Below are positions 20,365-32,216 of a stretch of DNA of 64,000 nucleotides, piece after piece (positions within the stretch are counted from its first letter, which is position 1; each line of letters starts with the position of its first letter). This DNA is from Owenia fusiformis (lineage: Eukaryota > Annelida > Polychaeta > Sabellida > Oweniidae). The stretch lies in assembly GCA_903813345.2 (NCBI GenBank), contig CAIIXF020000809.1, positions 1 to 64,000 on the forward strand, read 5' to 3'. Both the position numbers and the translations under genes were made by a program. The notes beneath the pieces are model-generated. The model was not told the DNA's origin. It saw only the letters and a list, made by a program, of their open reading frames with translations, and searched no databases.

Positions 20365-20706
20365 GTAATGATGACTGCATTTAAATTCATCCTATGTTTT
20401 ACAATGAATTTTATGTGACACATTGACACAACGAAACTAAAAGTGGTGATATATTATTAGATATTTATAGAATTCATTTATTCAATATTTTTGATGTAGT
20501 GAATGTGATTTTTGAGTTGGCTATTAGGTGTAATAAGCCTGATTTTGATGAATGTAGTTTTGCAGTAATTGCCAAACTGAATAATGATGAATTTATGAAA
20601 TAGTGGTATATTAAAAATAAAGGTGGGCTACTTATGTAGTAATTAGAATTTAGATAATTGAGGTTAAACATCAAATTATTATTGTACCTGTTCTTATATA
20701 TTCTAG

Positions 20707-20837
20707 GAACCTGTTTCACAGTCAGACCTGAGTATGTCAGCTTTGGTTACATTGCTCTGGGGATATTTGACTTTGGCTGTAATGATGCTCTTACACATTT
20801 ACTTTACCATGTCTGGCTCCTGCCATTGAGGGGATGA
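20707..20837 (+). CDS. Exon Q, possible terminal exon
   Basis: From acceptor TATATTCTAG the phase-1 frame reads TCFTVRPEYVSFGYIALG, FDFGCNDALTHLLYHVW and ends at TGA 20835-20837. No cysteine repeat follows and no donor is obvious, so this may be the natural C terminus. It is the same in copy 2. Confidence 0.45.
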
Positions 20838-21470
20838 GGATTGGACGAGGGCCTTCTAGAGTACTGCAAAACATCACCCAGGTTAGCTATAATATTCCCT
20901 ACTACAGTACCAGTATAAATCAGTTTTCTATAGAAACATGTGATGAAGAAACTCGATTGAAGCGCCTTCTCTATGAATCCCTTTTTCCTCCTACAAATGA
21001 AAAAGCTATAAAGAATCACCCATTGTTGGGGATATAAAGTACACAGTTGTGTTCTTCTAATGCTTCGTCTTACTTTGATTTTAGTATTTCCCTAGCACTT
21101 TTGTAACCAATGCTTACACTTTTGTAACCTTTTCCAGGTTTGTGACCTTTATCTTGGTACTCCAGCCACAGAATAACAGATACACAGATACACAATTCAT
21201 GGACAATCATTGACAATTTATATGTCTACTGCTGATGCTTAGTCACTGTAGAGAAAATGTTCCATAAAGTAGAAGTTGAACTACATATACTTGGTAGAGT
21301 GCCTATATTTGTTAATAGCACAGTTTTATTTAAAAACTGACAATATATATATAATAGGAGAACGTATATTGAATTATATTAATGTATGAGACTCATGAAG
21401 CAACTTACTCAAGTTAGCATAATTTAGGTATTGAGTTTCATTCTTTTATCTTTTGGAATCAAAATGTACC
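20838..21470. other. 3' flank, no gene recognised
   Basis: AT-rich flank of the gene. A 67-codon frame at 20834-21037 overlaps the proposed terminal exon and has no recognisable domain. Confidence 0.4.
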
Positions 21471-23135
21471 ATACTCTTAATCAAGTTACTGTATGTGTAC
21501 CGTGAAAAGATCAAGCTTGGATATTTGGTCCAACAATTAAGTTTATGTGAATTTACAAATGGTTTGTTGCTTGATAAGATTTGGATATTTGATCCTTACA
21601 TATGATCAACATTGACCATCTGTCATTCACTTCTTAATGTTCCTTCTCAAAGATAAAAGGGTCATCATAGTAATGGTGATAGTATGTGACATAATAGCCA
21701 CATTTGCTATGGCAGTCATGCAATCTACTATTATTAGTAAACTCATAGACATGCTGTACACCTTGAGGCAATCATAATTTCTATGATTGCTGTAGAGACG
21801 ATCAAAGACTTCCTGTACATCGTCTCTAGTACTTTTCTTTATTGGGATAAGCTGCTTTGCAGCCTTGAAGCAACGGTAGATTTTCTATAGTTGCTGAAGG
21901 TGTTTCTCAATGTCGAGAAGTACACTTGAGGCATGAACATTCTACTTGAAGTTAAACTCTGGTAGACTGCCTCAAAGTTTTCAATACCACATATATGTGA
22001 TATTATGATACATATATGGTATAAGGGAGCCAAATGAAGAAACTGGTGTAAGTCCTTCTCTTGCATCTCTCACTGGAGTAAGTCTCTAAATATGTGTATA
22101 TATGATTATATTATTATAAACAAGCATTCAGACAGAGAGAAAGAAACAAGAGGTGAGAGAATTATTCCAGTTGTATATTAATGTGTGGACTTATGAAAGC
22201 AACTCTAGCAAGTCTCTCTCATTTTCTTTGTAAATGTACATCTCATCCCTAGCTTGAATAATTATCTCCTATATATGTATATACACAGAGAGTGAGAGAG
22301 AGTTGTGGGAGGGGAGCGACTTACCCCAGTTAATATCATTCAGTTATTGAGTTAACTAATTTAATATTTTAGGAACAAAATTTTAACTTAGGCCTAAGTC
22401 AAATGAAGTTGAAGTATAAAAATTGACTGATAATTACATGTAGCCCTTTAATTTTGTAAATGCCATGCCATTAATCAAGTTACTGTATGTGTACTGTGTT
22501 GAGATTAAGCTTGGATATTTGGTCCAACAATGTTTTTATTCATTTCAATTTATGTGAATTTACATATGGTTTTACATATGGTTTGTTGACTGATAAGATT
22601 TTGATATTTGATCCTTACACACTGGCGGATCTGGGGGGGGGGCCCAGGGGCCCGGGCCCCCCCCCCTTGGGTGGGCCCAGAAAAAAAAATTTGTGCCCAA
22701 AAAAAATTTTGAGCCAAAAAAGGCCTAAAGGCCCCAAAAAGTAGGCCTTTTTGGTCATAAATGGGCCTTCTAAGGCCTTATTTTTTAATTTTAGGCCAAA
22801 TTTTGAAGAAAATGGGCCTCAAAATTTCAAAATTTGGGCCCACTTTTGGGTTTTAGGGGTCCAAAATTTCATTTTCGCAGATCAGAAGTTTGGGCCCCCC
22901 CCTTGTTGGTTCCCAGATCCGCCCCTGTTACATATGATCAACATGGACAATCTGTCAGTCACTTTTTAACATTCCTTATCAGAGAAAAAAACAGAGTCAT
23001 CATTGTAATGGTGAAGATATGTGACATTATATTCATATTTGCTATTGCGGTCATGCAGTCTACTACTATTTGGAAACTCATAGACAGCTGTAAACCTTGA
23101 GACAATCATATATAATTTCTATGATTGCTATAGAG
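21471..23135 (+). repeat. Dispersed direct duplication (about 320 bp, two copies)
   Basis: About 21471-21800 and 22470-23135 are homologous: ATCAAGTTACTGTATGTGTAC, AAGCTTGGATATTTGGTCCA, TTGATCCTTACA, then TCATAGTAATGGTGA-type sequence and CAATCATA-ATTTCTATGATTGC. The second copy was later split by the 308-bp element at 22620. The stretch between (21800-22470) holds short AT and GA microsatellites (about 22090-22310). Confidence 0.7.
22620..22927. mobile_element. Inverted-repeat MITE (308 bp), inserted only in copy 1
   Basis: Ends CACTGGCGGATCTGGG and, inverted, CAGGGGCGGATCTGGG; TTACA at 22615-22619 and 22928-22932 is a 5-bp target duplication. Copy 2 has the empty site (CCTTACATATG), and the offset changes by 313 bases, exactly element plus target. 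It is rich in G/C runs and a self-complementary GGGGCCCGGGCCCC. A short-target hAT-like family is likely; no transposase is present. Confidence 0.88.
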
Positions 23136-23237
23136 ACGTTCATAGGCTACGTTAGTCATGGCATTGGTATTTTTTCTTGATTGGAATTCCCATCTTGCAC
23201 CTCAATTTTATTTTATAATATTTCTCACCTGTCAAAT

Positions 23238-24472
23238 CCCGATTTAAATTAGGAGAAATCCCGATTTTTTGTAAAATATCCCGATTTTAAGAAAATATTC
23301 CAACTTTTCGCATGTATTCCCGATTTTTTCCATAAAATATCCTGATTTTGTGTTCAAAACTCCCGATTTGTTAACGAGACATCCCGATTTTTCACTTGAA
23401 ACTCCCGATCTTTAAATGGTACCCTCCCGATTTTCGTTCAAAACTTCTGATTTGTCAATGAGATGCTCTCTCAGAAAATGAAATTATACGACAGGTTTTG
23501 TGATAAAACAAAATACAGTAGCTAACTACACATACAAAATACACTGGTAAAGCTCTTTCTTCTTCTTTTAACTACAGTATTCTAGACCAGAAATAAATCG
23601 AACGTTTTGGGACTGAAAAATTCCGACCAATTGAAACGAATATTGGAATATTGAAAACAAATATGCAAAAGCATTTTTGTGATGAAACGAAATACCCTAC
23701 TACACATACCGTTTGCTTATTTAATCTTCTTTAAACTATCGAAACCAGAATTTAATTTAATCGATCATTCTGACACTGAGATATTCAATACAACGTACTG
23801 AACGCATAGTTACGTTTTTATTGACAGTATTCCATGCTTTATCACAAATATAATTGATTGTGTGAGTACTAGATGTAGATTAGATAATTATTTCTGATAT
23901 TTGACTATTGCGAGTAATGTGCTGTGAGGTCCAAATGAATAATACGGAAACCATGATTAAAGTTTGGTTAAATTACAGGGTCATAACTAATAATAAGTTT
24001 TGAGGGTTTATTCACATTAATTTATTATGATGTGTTGCTTGGTTTAATGCAGATGATATCTCATGAATATATATTAATTCACAAAGATAGTAAACGGCCC
24101 AAATGCAATTCGAAAACGTATTTATCAATTTACCTCTGTTAACCACGATTTCCTCCCGATTTTTATTGTAAACTCCCGATTTTCTCCCGATTATTCTCAT
24201 CAATTCTGATTTTCTCCCGATTATTTTTGTAAACCCCAAATTCCTCCCGATTTTCATTGTAAACTCCCGATTTCTCCCGATTACCCTTATCAATCCCAAT
24301 TTTCTCCCGATTACTTTACCCTGATTGCTTCCCGATTTTCTTTGTAAACTCCCGATTATCCTTAACAATCCCGATTTTTTATAGAAATATCGATTTTCTC
24401 TCGATTTTTCTTAAAAACACCGATTTAACCCCGACTTTTCTTCAAAAATCCAGATTTTTATTTATTTTACTT
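23238..24472 (+). repeat. CCCGATTTT interspersed minisatellite, two clusters
   Basis: Cluster 1 (23238-23460) and cluster 2 (about 24140-24472) are irregular arrays of TCCCGATTTT with variable A/T spacers of roughly 10-20 bp, in the same orientation, separated by about 680 bp of non-repeated AT-rich DNA. The antisense ORF here (GRKSG-type) is a translation of the array. Copy 2: about 41918-43150. Confidence 0.75.
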
Positions 24473-24989
24473 GACAGGTATGATATTCATGACAGTTTTG
24501 CTTTATAGTTTTGTGATTTAATAATCCAACCTAAAGAACATGTTTAAGCATATTAAAATGCATTATCCTTGTTTGAATTCCTCTAAAGCTCACAAGAGTA
24601 ATCTTATTTTTGTCAACTGAATCAGTTACGATATTTCAGAAATTGATGATTATTAAATATATATATCGTATAATGTATTGTGTAATGTTATTAAAGGACA
24701 CATCTCGGTTTGGAGAACAGTCTCCTGAGCTAATATTTTTATGAAAAATATAGAAATATATCCCGAAGCAGGGATAACGGTGCAGTAGACCGATTCAATA
24801 AAATATTTTATTTTTTTATGAAAAATCTAGGAATATCACCCAAATTAAATGATGACTGTTCAAAAAAAATTCAAATCTATATTACATAAAGAAATTAAAT
24901 TTGTCCAAAGCAGTGGTAATGCTCACTTAAAGTGGTGAATTTCGTTTTCCAATTTGAGAATTGTCCTTTATAAAATGTATTGAATTGTC

Positions 24990-25345
24990 TGTTTTGTGAA
25001 TATGATGCTCAAACCTTCATCTATATTACTAAATGAAGGTTTGGGGATACACATTACAGACATTATCCAATTAATGATAATGCCTCTGTCATTCATTTAT
25101 CTTTGAGAACGTCTTTGATTTTTGAATAATGATGTTCAAACTTTAATTTTATTACTTAAATGAAAGTATGGGCATACATATTACAATATTACATATGTAA
25201 CCTAATTCATACATAATGTGCATTCTAGCATTACCCTTTTGTACAATGTTGTGAGAATTGTGTTGTTCAAACCTTCAACATTATTATTACTTAAATGAAG
25301 GTGTGAGCATACGCATTACAGAAATTATCCATTCATGGTGTTGAT
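24990..25345 (+). repeat. Three-unit tandem repeat of about 131 bp
   Basis: TTCAAACCTTCA/TTTAA, ATTACTTAAATGAAGGT, GGCATAC and ATTACAG recur at about 25001, 25132 and 25262, with substantial divergence. Copy 2 has it at about 43670-44025. Confidence 0.6.
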
Positions 25346-26255
25346 TCTTTTTATTTGTAAATATGTATCTGATTGTGTTTCGAGAAAGGGGAAAATCAAA
25401 TTATTCACATTATTGAATCACTCGAGTACATATGATCTGACCATTAACCTTACAAGCATGAAACAATTTATTTTATGATTTCCTTTATTGGTACAGATTG
25501 ATTTTTCGTCTTATTAAAAATTTTCAAAATTTCAACGTAAGGGGCGTGTCAGAGGTAGTTTGGGGAGATTGTTCTTGGTCTTACTTCACCAATTCATTTA
25601 TGTAAAAAAACAGTCCTTCAAAAATAAGCTTCCAGAGGCCCATATATATATTTTGCCATAGATCTAAGTAGTGTATCGCTCTTTCTACATTCTGCAACTG
25701 CTGTTTATCTATCAGAGAGGTATTCTCCAAAGACAAAAATTGATCTTGTGCTCGAGGAAGTAATATTGGAAACGAAACTCAATACAAATGCAACCATCAA
25801 CAAAACACTCAAAGTTGATGATTATTAAAAGATATGAAGTACTGTAAACATCGATGACAATGTTCCAATACTAAAGCTCCGATTGCATAGTTAATCTCAT
25901 GCTATACTAGTAATCTATTTCAAATAAACATAGTAACTGTATCTAGTTGTAGATAATTGTGGTCAGTTATGAAAAGTAGATAATTGTAGATATAGTACCA
26001 CAATGTGTATCTACAGTGTTAATGTTTACATGTAGCTACAACTGTAATGATAGTTTAATTCAGATATAAAATAATAACTTTGTATGCAAATCACATGTAC
26101 ATTCCTGTTGTTTGACTACTTCACATGATACTTTATATGATATAATATTATCATTTTGTGAATAATCTATAAGGAAATAAAAGAAATAATACAATATTAT
26201 GCTCTTGTCTAGCTATTTTCTATAAACATGTTAAATATTTATGCACTAACGTTTG
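25346..26255. other. No gene recognised
   Basis: AT-rich DNA with GTAGATAATTGT-type short repeats near 25940-26000. No coding pattern or element ends found. Confidence 0.4.
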
Positions 26256-26760
26256 CAATGCATTAGGAATGAGCATTTTTGCCATAATTTGCAAATAAAA
26301 AAAAATATCCACAAAATAGCAATGATGCAAATGGAATGCTTCTGTCCCAAATGAATTTGTAATTCAATAGTTTTTTTTCTACAGGTGATTTAGTTTTTGA
26401 AGCGAGAAAACAAAATTCAAATGAGAATTTAACATGGCACAATTTATTCAATTTTTCCGTCTGAAAATATTTCAGTGGGTGATTACCTATATACAAGGTG
26501 GTCAAAAATGGAAACCCTTACACCATTTTCCTCATATACATACTTACTCCCTGATTTGCATATTTTTGATTTTTGTTTACATCATGTTAAATTTTCATTG
26601 GAATTATATTTTCTAGCTTTAACAATTAGATCAACTGAAACAAAAATTGAGTCCCAAATTCATTTGGGACAGAGGCATTCCATTTGCAACATATTGCTGT
26701 TTTGTGGTTAATAATTTCTTATTGCAAACTATAGCAAACATGCTCATTTCTAATTCATTG
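26256..26760. mobile_element. Foldback element with about 180-bp arms (505 bp)
   Basis: The left arm (26256-26437) contains CAAATGGAATGCTTCTGTCC and the right arm (about 26582-26760) its inverse, GGACAGAGGCATTCCATTTG; the outer ends read CAATGCATTAG and, inverted, CAATGAATTAG. The loop contains ATACAAGGTGGTCAAAAATG, a mariner-like end motif (CAGGGTGGTC in copy 2). No ORF of note. Copy 2: 44936-45435. Confidence 0.7.
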
Positions 26761-27084
26761 ACATAGACTTTAGTACCAAATGCAGAGGACCAAAAGTTGT
26801 AACAGAATCCCCAAAAAACAAGAAAATGGCAACTCATGGAGTAACTAATCCAAAAGAACGGAATTTCTATTCTCTACGATCAGACAGACTCACCCCATGC
26901 AGTCTGACAGATCGCATAAAATTACATTTGTATGAAGTGAACCTCGACATTCACCAGGAAAGTAGAAACATTTTGTCACCCATGATGCAAATTAATATTT
27001 TTTTATTGCTTAATAAATGATGAATGACAGTCATAATAAGTTCCATAAGTATGAGAATACCATGTCGTCTTGATATTTCAAGGT

Positions 27085-27550
27085 CACCCCGGAATAGCCT
27101 GACAACGGTAAAGTCAGATACCGTTGTCACAAATGGCGGACATAACCGTCGCTTCAATTAGATTTTCATGAACTGTATGTTTAATAGAGCACTTAAACTT
27201 AATTCCTTTGGAACAACAATCAATCAAAGTGTCTTAATACTCATTGTACAGTTTATAATGTTCTACCATCGATATAACCAAAAAATGACCAAAATGAGAT
27301 ATGGGACAACAGACACTGTAATAACCATATGCCGCTGTCTTTTAAAATTACTCAAAATCAGATTCCGTTGTCACTGACGGTATCGAAGACGCTATATTGT
27401 AGCGATTCACGACCCAATTTGATACATTATCACAAGAGCTTAATACATGCACAGAATTAGCGACGATAAAATCCCATGAAATGAGGACCAAGTGATTAAA
27501 CAGTTGAAACAAAGGTTATGCCATTACCGTTGTCAAACTATTCCGGTGTG
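27085..27550. mobile_element. Inverted-repeat element (466 bp), AAGGT target duplication
   Basis: Ends CACCCCGGAATAGCCTGACA and, inverted, CACACCGGAATAGTTTGACA, continuing to ACGGTAA; AAGGT at 27080-27084 and 27551-27555. The interior has further CCGTTGTCAC copies. Superfamily not determined; it lies past the end of copy 2, so no empty site is available. Confidence 0.75.
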
Positions 27551-27555
27551 AAGGT

Positions 27556-28420
27556 AAGTCGTTAGAAAAATGATGACGATGATTTAAATGACGATGTAAA
27601 GATAAAACCGCAACGAAATATTTGTAGATTTCTTTGAAAAACTAAGAAATATACACCTCATATGTATTATGTGTAATATTTCTAATATACATTTACAATA
27701 TGCAATACAAATATATAAACAAGTATTTCATCTTATGTGTTTTACTAGTTGTTAAACACATTTATGTTTTACTGTACATACTTTACAGGACACGATCATG
27801 TTGACATATCTATGCTCATTTTTAAAACACGCAATTATGCAACAATGAATACACAGGGTATTAAGCAGATATGCACTCACCCTTGTAGAATATATCATGC
27901 CATCTATGGAACACATATAACTCTATACACATTATTGCATAAAATAGGGTATATCTAAATGTCGCTCTTGGTGACATCTTTTCATACACCTTACACTAAG
28001 GTCACGACCTATAAGGTATAAACGACAAATGGATTATCAGATAATACTTATCTCATTTAGATCATTTTTTTCTTTTTGGAGATCAGTTAATGTTTTCGAG
28101 CACGAAACTAATTAGAAATTGCTTACTTTTAGGTCGAAAATTCGGTCTAAAAATTTATTGTTTTCGGATTATCCTAATCCCAAAGTAATTAAGTTTTCCT
28201 TTTTAGAGGTAAATCATGTCTTACAGTAATTTGTAATTTTGCCATAAAAGCTGAAATAAAATGCTGCATTTTTGGTGAAAATTGCGTCAGAATTGGGGAA
28301 AATTGGTGAAGATGGGTGGATTAGGGACAGGTTAAGAAATAATGCAATCATCTTGATTATCATCCTAATGTCATTTATTTAAGATAAAACATGGATCTAA
28401 CAGAACCAATTTTTTTTGTG
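27556..28420. other. No gene recognised
   Basis: AT-rich DNA. A 69-codon frame at 27749-27958 has no pattern I recognise and no splice context that I can support. Confidence 0.4.
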
Positions 28421-28429
28421 GTTAAAGTA

Positions 28430-30075
28430 TTCTTCGAACTAGATATAGTTCTTTGAAAATGCTTGCCATATCATACGTGGATTTTTCGAAGAATATCATT
28501 TAAGTGTGTGTCAGAATCAAAAATAAGAAGAATTTGACCTAGGGAATTATATGCCCAAATTTTGAAGCAAAGCAGATATTGAGGTCCACTCCTATGAAGG
28601 CTTTCATTAGGTTTATTATTTGTATTCAGCCTTCATCTCGTATTTTTACAATTTATAATGTACTTCGTCCCCATTAAATAACATGGGGTTTTATGACAGC
28701 GATTTAAATTTTTTTCAAAACACCGTAATTTCTTAACCGGATATCAAATCAAGATTTTGTTTGCAGATTCGGACTTCTGAGAAAATTCTAAACTTGTTCC
28801 ATAACTCAAACAATTAAATTAGTAGAACTTTTTATTTTGACATACTTTTCGGACACCATATCTCAAAAGTGGGTCAAAATACTTTCTGATGGCAAAAGGT
28901 TAACACTATAAGCACACTCTTTGCTACCTGTATACAAAATTTCGAAGCAAATCATTAAAGTGTAATGTCAGAATCGCAAAAATAAGGAAAAACCATGAAT
29001 TTGACCTAGATTTTGACCTAGGCATTTTGGTGTCCACATTTTAAAGCTAGATAGCCTTCGAGGTCCATTCCTTTTATAGGTTTTCAGAATGTAAAGCTGT
29101 ACTCAGTCTATATTTGGTATTTTACACTTCAAAAAATATTCTTTCTCATTGACCTAACATGGGGCACCAAATTTAGCGATTTTTGAGCTTTCAAAACACC
29201 ATAACATCCGAACCGAGAGTCGGATTGAAATTTGGTTTAGATTCGGATTTCTGAGAAGATTCTACATTTAATTCATAACTCATACGTTAAATTTGGAGAA
29301 TTTTTTATTTTGACTTAGTTTTCGGACACTCCATAACTTTGAAACTGGAGGTCGGATCGAAATTTGGTTCGCAGATTCGGATTACTGAGAAAATTCAACC
29401 CTTAATTCATAACTCATACGTTAAATTTGGAGAACCTTTGTTTTGACCTACTTTTCGGACACCGTATCTCAAAAGTGGGACATACTCTCTGACGGCAAAA
29501 GGCTAACACTATTAGCACACTCTTTGCTACATGTATACAAAATTTTGAAGCAAATCCTAAAAGTGTAGTGCCAGAATCGCAAAAATAAGGAAAAACTATG
29601 AATTTGACCTAGATTTTGACCTAGGCATTTTGGTGTCCAAATATTGAAACTAGGTAGCTTTTGAGGTCCCCTTCTTTTATAGGAATTCATTATCTTAAGC
29701 TGTACTCAATCTATATCTCGTATTTTACACTTCAAAAAAATCTTTTTTCCTTGACTTTCTATCAGGATAACATCAGATCAATTTTTCTCGAAATTTCAAA
29801 ACGCCATAACTTTCAAACCGGAAGTCGGATCGAAATTTGATTTAAAGATTCGGATTCCTGACAAAATTCTACCCCTTATTCATAACTCATACGTTAAATT
29901 TGGCGAATTTTTATTTTGACCTACTTTTCGGACACGCCATAACTTTGGAACCGGAAGTCGGATCGAAATTTGGTTTGCAGATTCGGATTCCTGATAAAAT
30001 TCTACTCTTAATTCATAACTCATATGTAAAATTTGGAGATTTTTTTTATTTTGACCTACTTTTCGGACACCATAT
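28430..30075 (+). repeat. Higher-order tandem repeat, about 603-bp unit
   Basis: AGCACACTCTTTGCTAC lies at 28911 and 29514, and GACCTAGGCATTTTGGTGTCC recurs with the same spacing. An older, partial unit starts near 28430. Inside each unit a roughly 136-bp subunit (CATAACTCATACGTTAAATT, TTTTCGGACACC, GTCGGATCGAAATTTG) occurs in pairs. The array runs into the gap at 30076, which may explain the contig end. Confidence 0.8.
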
Positions 30076-30575
30076 NNNNNNNNNNNNNNNNNNNNNNNNN
30101 NNNNNNNNNNNNNNNNNNNNNNNNNNNNNNNNNNNNNNNNNNNNNNNNNNNNNNNNNNNNNNNNNNNNNNNNNNNNNNNNNNNNNNNNNNNNNNNNNNNN
30201 NNNNNNNNNNNNNNNNNNNNNNNNNNNNNNNNNNNNNNNNNNNNNNNNNNNNNNNNNNNNNNNNNNNNNNNNNNNNNNNNNNNNNNNNNNNNNNNNNNNN
30301 NNNNNNNNNNNNNNNNNNNNNNNNNNNNNNNNNNNNNNNNNNNNNNNNNNNNNNNNNNNNNNNNNNNNNNNNNNNNNNNNNNNNNNNNNNNNNNNNNNNN
30401 NNNNNNNNNNNNNNNNNNNNNNNNNNNNNNNNNNNNNNNNNNNNNNNNNNNNNNNNNNNNNNNNNNNNNNNNNNNNNNNNNNNNNNNNNNNNNNNNNNNN
30501 NNNNNNNNNNNNNNNNNNNNNNNNNNNNNNNNNNNNNNNNNNNNNNNNNNNNNNNNNNNNNNNNNNNNNNNNNNN
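30076..30575. other. Assembly gap, 500 N
   Basis: Exactly 500 N. It separates the 603-bp repeat from a contig that begins in the middle of exon E. Any ORF spanning it is an artefact. Confidence 1.
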
Positions 30576-30638
30576 CTGTATATTACCATCCTGGGGGTCA
30601 AGATGATGATTCCTCTACTGGGTATAACTGCAAGGAAG
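30576..30638 (+). CDS. Exon E, 3' part
   Basis: Last 63 bases of exon E to the GTAAAT donor: YYHPGGQDDDSSTGYNCKEG. One residue differs from copy 1 (H for Y). The 5' part is lost in the gap. Confidence 0.65.
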
Positions 30639-30821
30639 GTAAATGGCTCTTATGAGGAAACATTAATTTTGTAAACTTTTATGATGATCCAATTTGAATG
30701 ATTTCAAATGGATTTTCATTTACTGCACATATATTTTGACTAGTTATTTGTATAAGGTCACTGTTGTTCCACTTGAGTGATGTTCATAATTTCATATATT
30801 TATTAACTTGTTATGTTTAAG

Positions 30822-30999
30822 CCACTATTGCCCCACTGGAAGTGACGTTTCTCCCTATCTGATGTCCCTCTGGCTCATACCAGGACAAACTGGGCATGGC
30901 ATACTGCAAGGATTGTCCACAGGGTTTATACAGTGATATTACAATGGCACCAGTCATACTGTACAATACTTCATATACCATGGCTGAGTTAGTAAGCGA
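30822..30999 (+). pseudogene. Exon F, frameshifted (copy 2)
   Basis: Identical in structure to 12061-12238: HYCPTGSD and CPSGSYQDKLG lie in different frames. Confidence 0.5.
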
Positions 31000-31344
31000 G
31001 TAAGTAGACTGACTGACTTTTTTTTTACAGCAGCCCTCAGCTCAGGATTTCATTCTGTGTTTTAATTAACCAAATATTATCGTCAGTAAGAACATGCAGT
31101 GATTGTGGTTGTGATTGAGTGGCATCCTTGTTATCCACTGATTCAGCCATTGATAGGACATGAGCAAAAACAAACCATTGCTTGCTTAGGTATAATTACA
31201 ATGTAAATATTTTTGTCCCTTTCATCTCATTAAATGTGACATTATATGAAATGAAAATAATAGAGATTTCTTTACAGAATCACTATAAATTAGAAGAATG
31301 ACAGTTTTATAGACAGTTACTTTAGTCCTCCTTTTATTTCATAG

Positions 31345-31510
31345 GGTACTACTGTGAAGTAAACGCAACATTTGCAACAGAGAATCCCTGTCCTGTAGGG
31401 ACATTCAACGGCCAAACCCATGCATTGTATACAGTTCTGTCAGCCATGTACAGGAGGAATTTACTGTGAGACACAAGGGCTGCCTGAGCCTACAGAGCCA
31501 TGTGACTCTG
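31345..31510 (+). pseudogene. Exon G, 2-bp deletion (copy 2)
   Basis: Same 2-bp loss as copy 1 at CATGCATTGTATAC, acceptor CATAG and donor GTAAGT intact. The SINE tail relic lies upstream at about 31030-31085. Confidence 0.65.
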
Positions 31511-31772
31511 GTAAGTGATCCTTTACCCCTTGTTATACCTTTAACCTACAATTGAAACTTCTCTATTATATCTTCCCCAAGTGTATTCTACATACCAGGT
31601 ATTTTCAGTATTGTAGTCATAAAACAGTTTTTTGCATGAAAAGCAATCTGTTTTTGTTCTTCTTTATTAAGTAGAAGCCATCATCAGGGCCTCATCAACC
31701 TCTTCGTAAATATGAGAGGATATTGAAGATAAATGGATAATTTGAATTGTAAACATGTATTTTACAATACAG

Positions 31773-31990
31773 GTTACTTCTGTGCATTTGGATCAGATAG
31801 TACCATACCCTTCCTGGGAGTAAGTGCTGATGAGTGTCCCACGTGTCATTATTGCCCCCAACAGTTCTCTGCCCCACTAGCTTGTCCCCCAGGGACATAA
31901 AACTGTGCAACTTGGAGGACATCTGTAGGAAACTGTCAGAACTGCACTGGTGGGAATTACTGTCCCAAATGGAATATGACTGGGATGCTG
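31773..31990 (+). pseudogene. Exon H, stop and 16-bp deletion (copy 2)
   Basis: Same TAA after ACPPGT and same missing 16 bases as copy 1; one change (K to Q in VGNCQNC) relative to copy 1. The intron to the left shows the empty TTAA site near 31670. Confidence 0.65.
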
Positions 31991-32216
31991 GTATGTAGCT
32001 TGATGCAGTATGAGAGGGGATAGGCTGATTTCAATCAAAACTTTCTCTGGTCATTTTCATGACTTGGGTTTTACAAAAAGAACATACTGTCAGTTACTGC
32101 ACTTGCCATTAGGAAAACACCCAACATTAGATATTAGACTGATTCATTGTGATTCATTAATGGTACTGTTCAAACATATCATTTTAGTTTCATTTTATTT
32201 TACTTTGTACTTACAG

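Larger units (their letters stand above)
8623..20837 (+). pseudogene. Copy 1: cysteine-rich GCC2/GCC3 (ephrin-receptor-like) repeat gene, decayed
   Basis: Seventeen exon-like blocks in one direction encode repeats of the type CPxGxYC followed by CxxCPxGYYC, the pattern of GCC2/GCC3 (Ephrin_rec_like) domains known from Eph receptors, SCUBE and SVEP1. Blocks are bounded by AG and GT and are mostly phase 1, as expected for shuffled extracellular modules. Blocks B, C, E, K and O are clean; D, F, G, H, I, J, L, M, N and P carry stops, frameshifts or truncation. No signal peptide or membrane segment was found, so the 5' end is probably missing or lies in unrecognised exons. A secreted or surface role would be the family expectation; with these lesions it is probably not functional as a whole. 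Confidence 0.75.

Noticed and set aside
8623-20837. Stop reassignment (variant genetic code) to explain stops in cysteine-rich exons
   Set aside because: TAA, TAG and TGA all occur and are accompanied by frameshifts, while the Helentron frame and clean exons use none of them internally.
24012-24368. 118-codon antisense ORF with IIGRKSG repeats
   Set aside because: Low-complexity translation of the CCCGATTTT minisatellite.
29900-30674. ORFs running across the N gap at 30076-30575
   Set aside because: They are translations of N and not evidence of coding.
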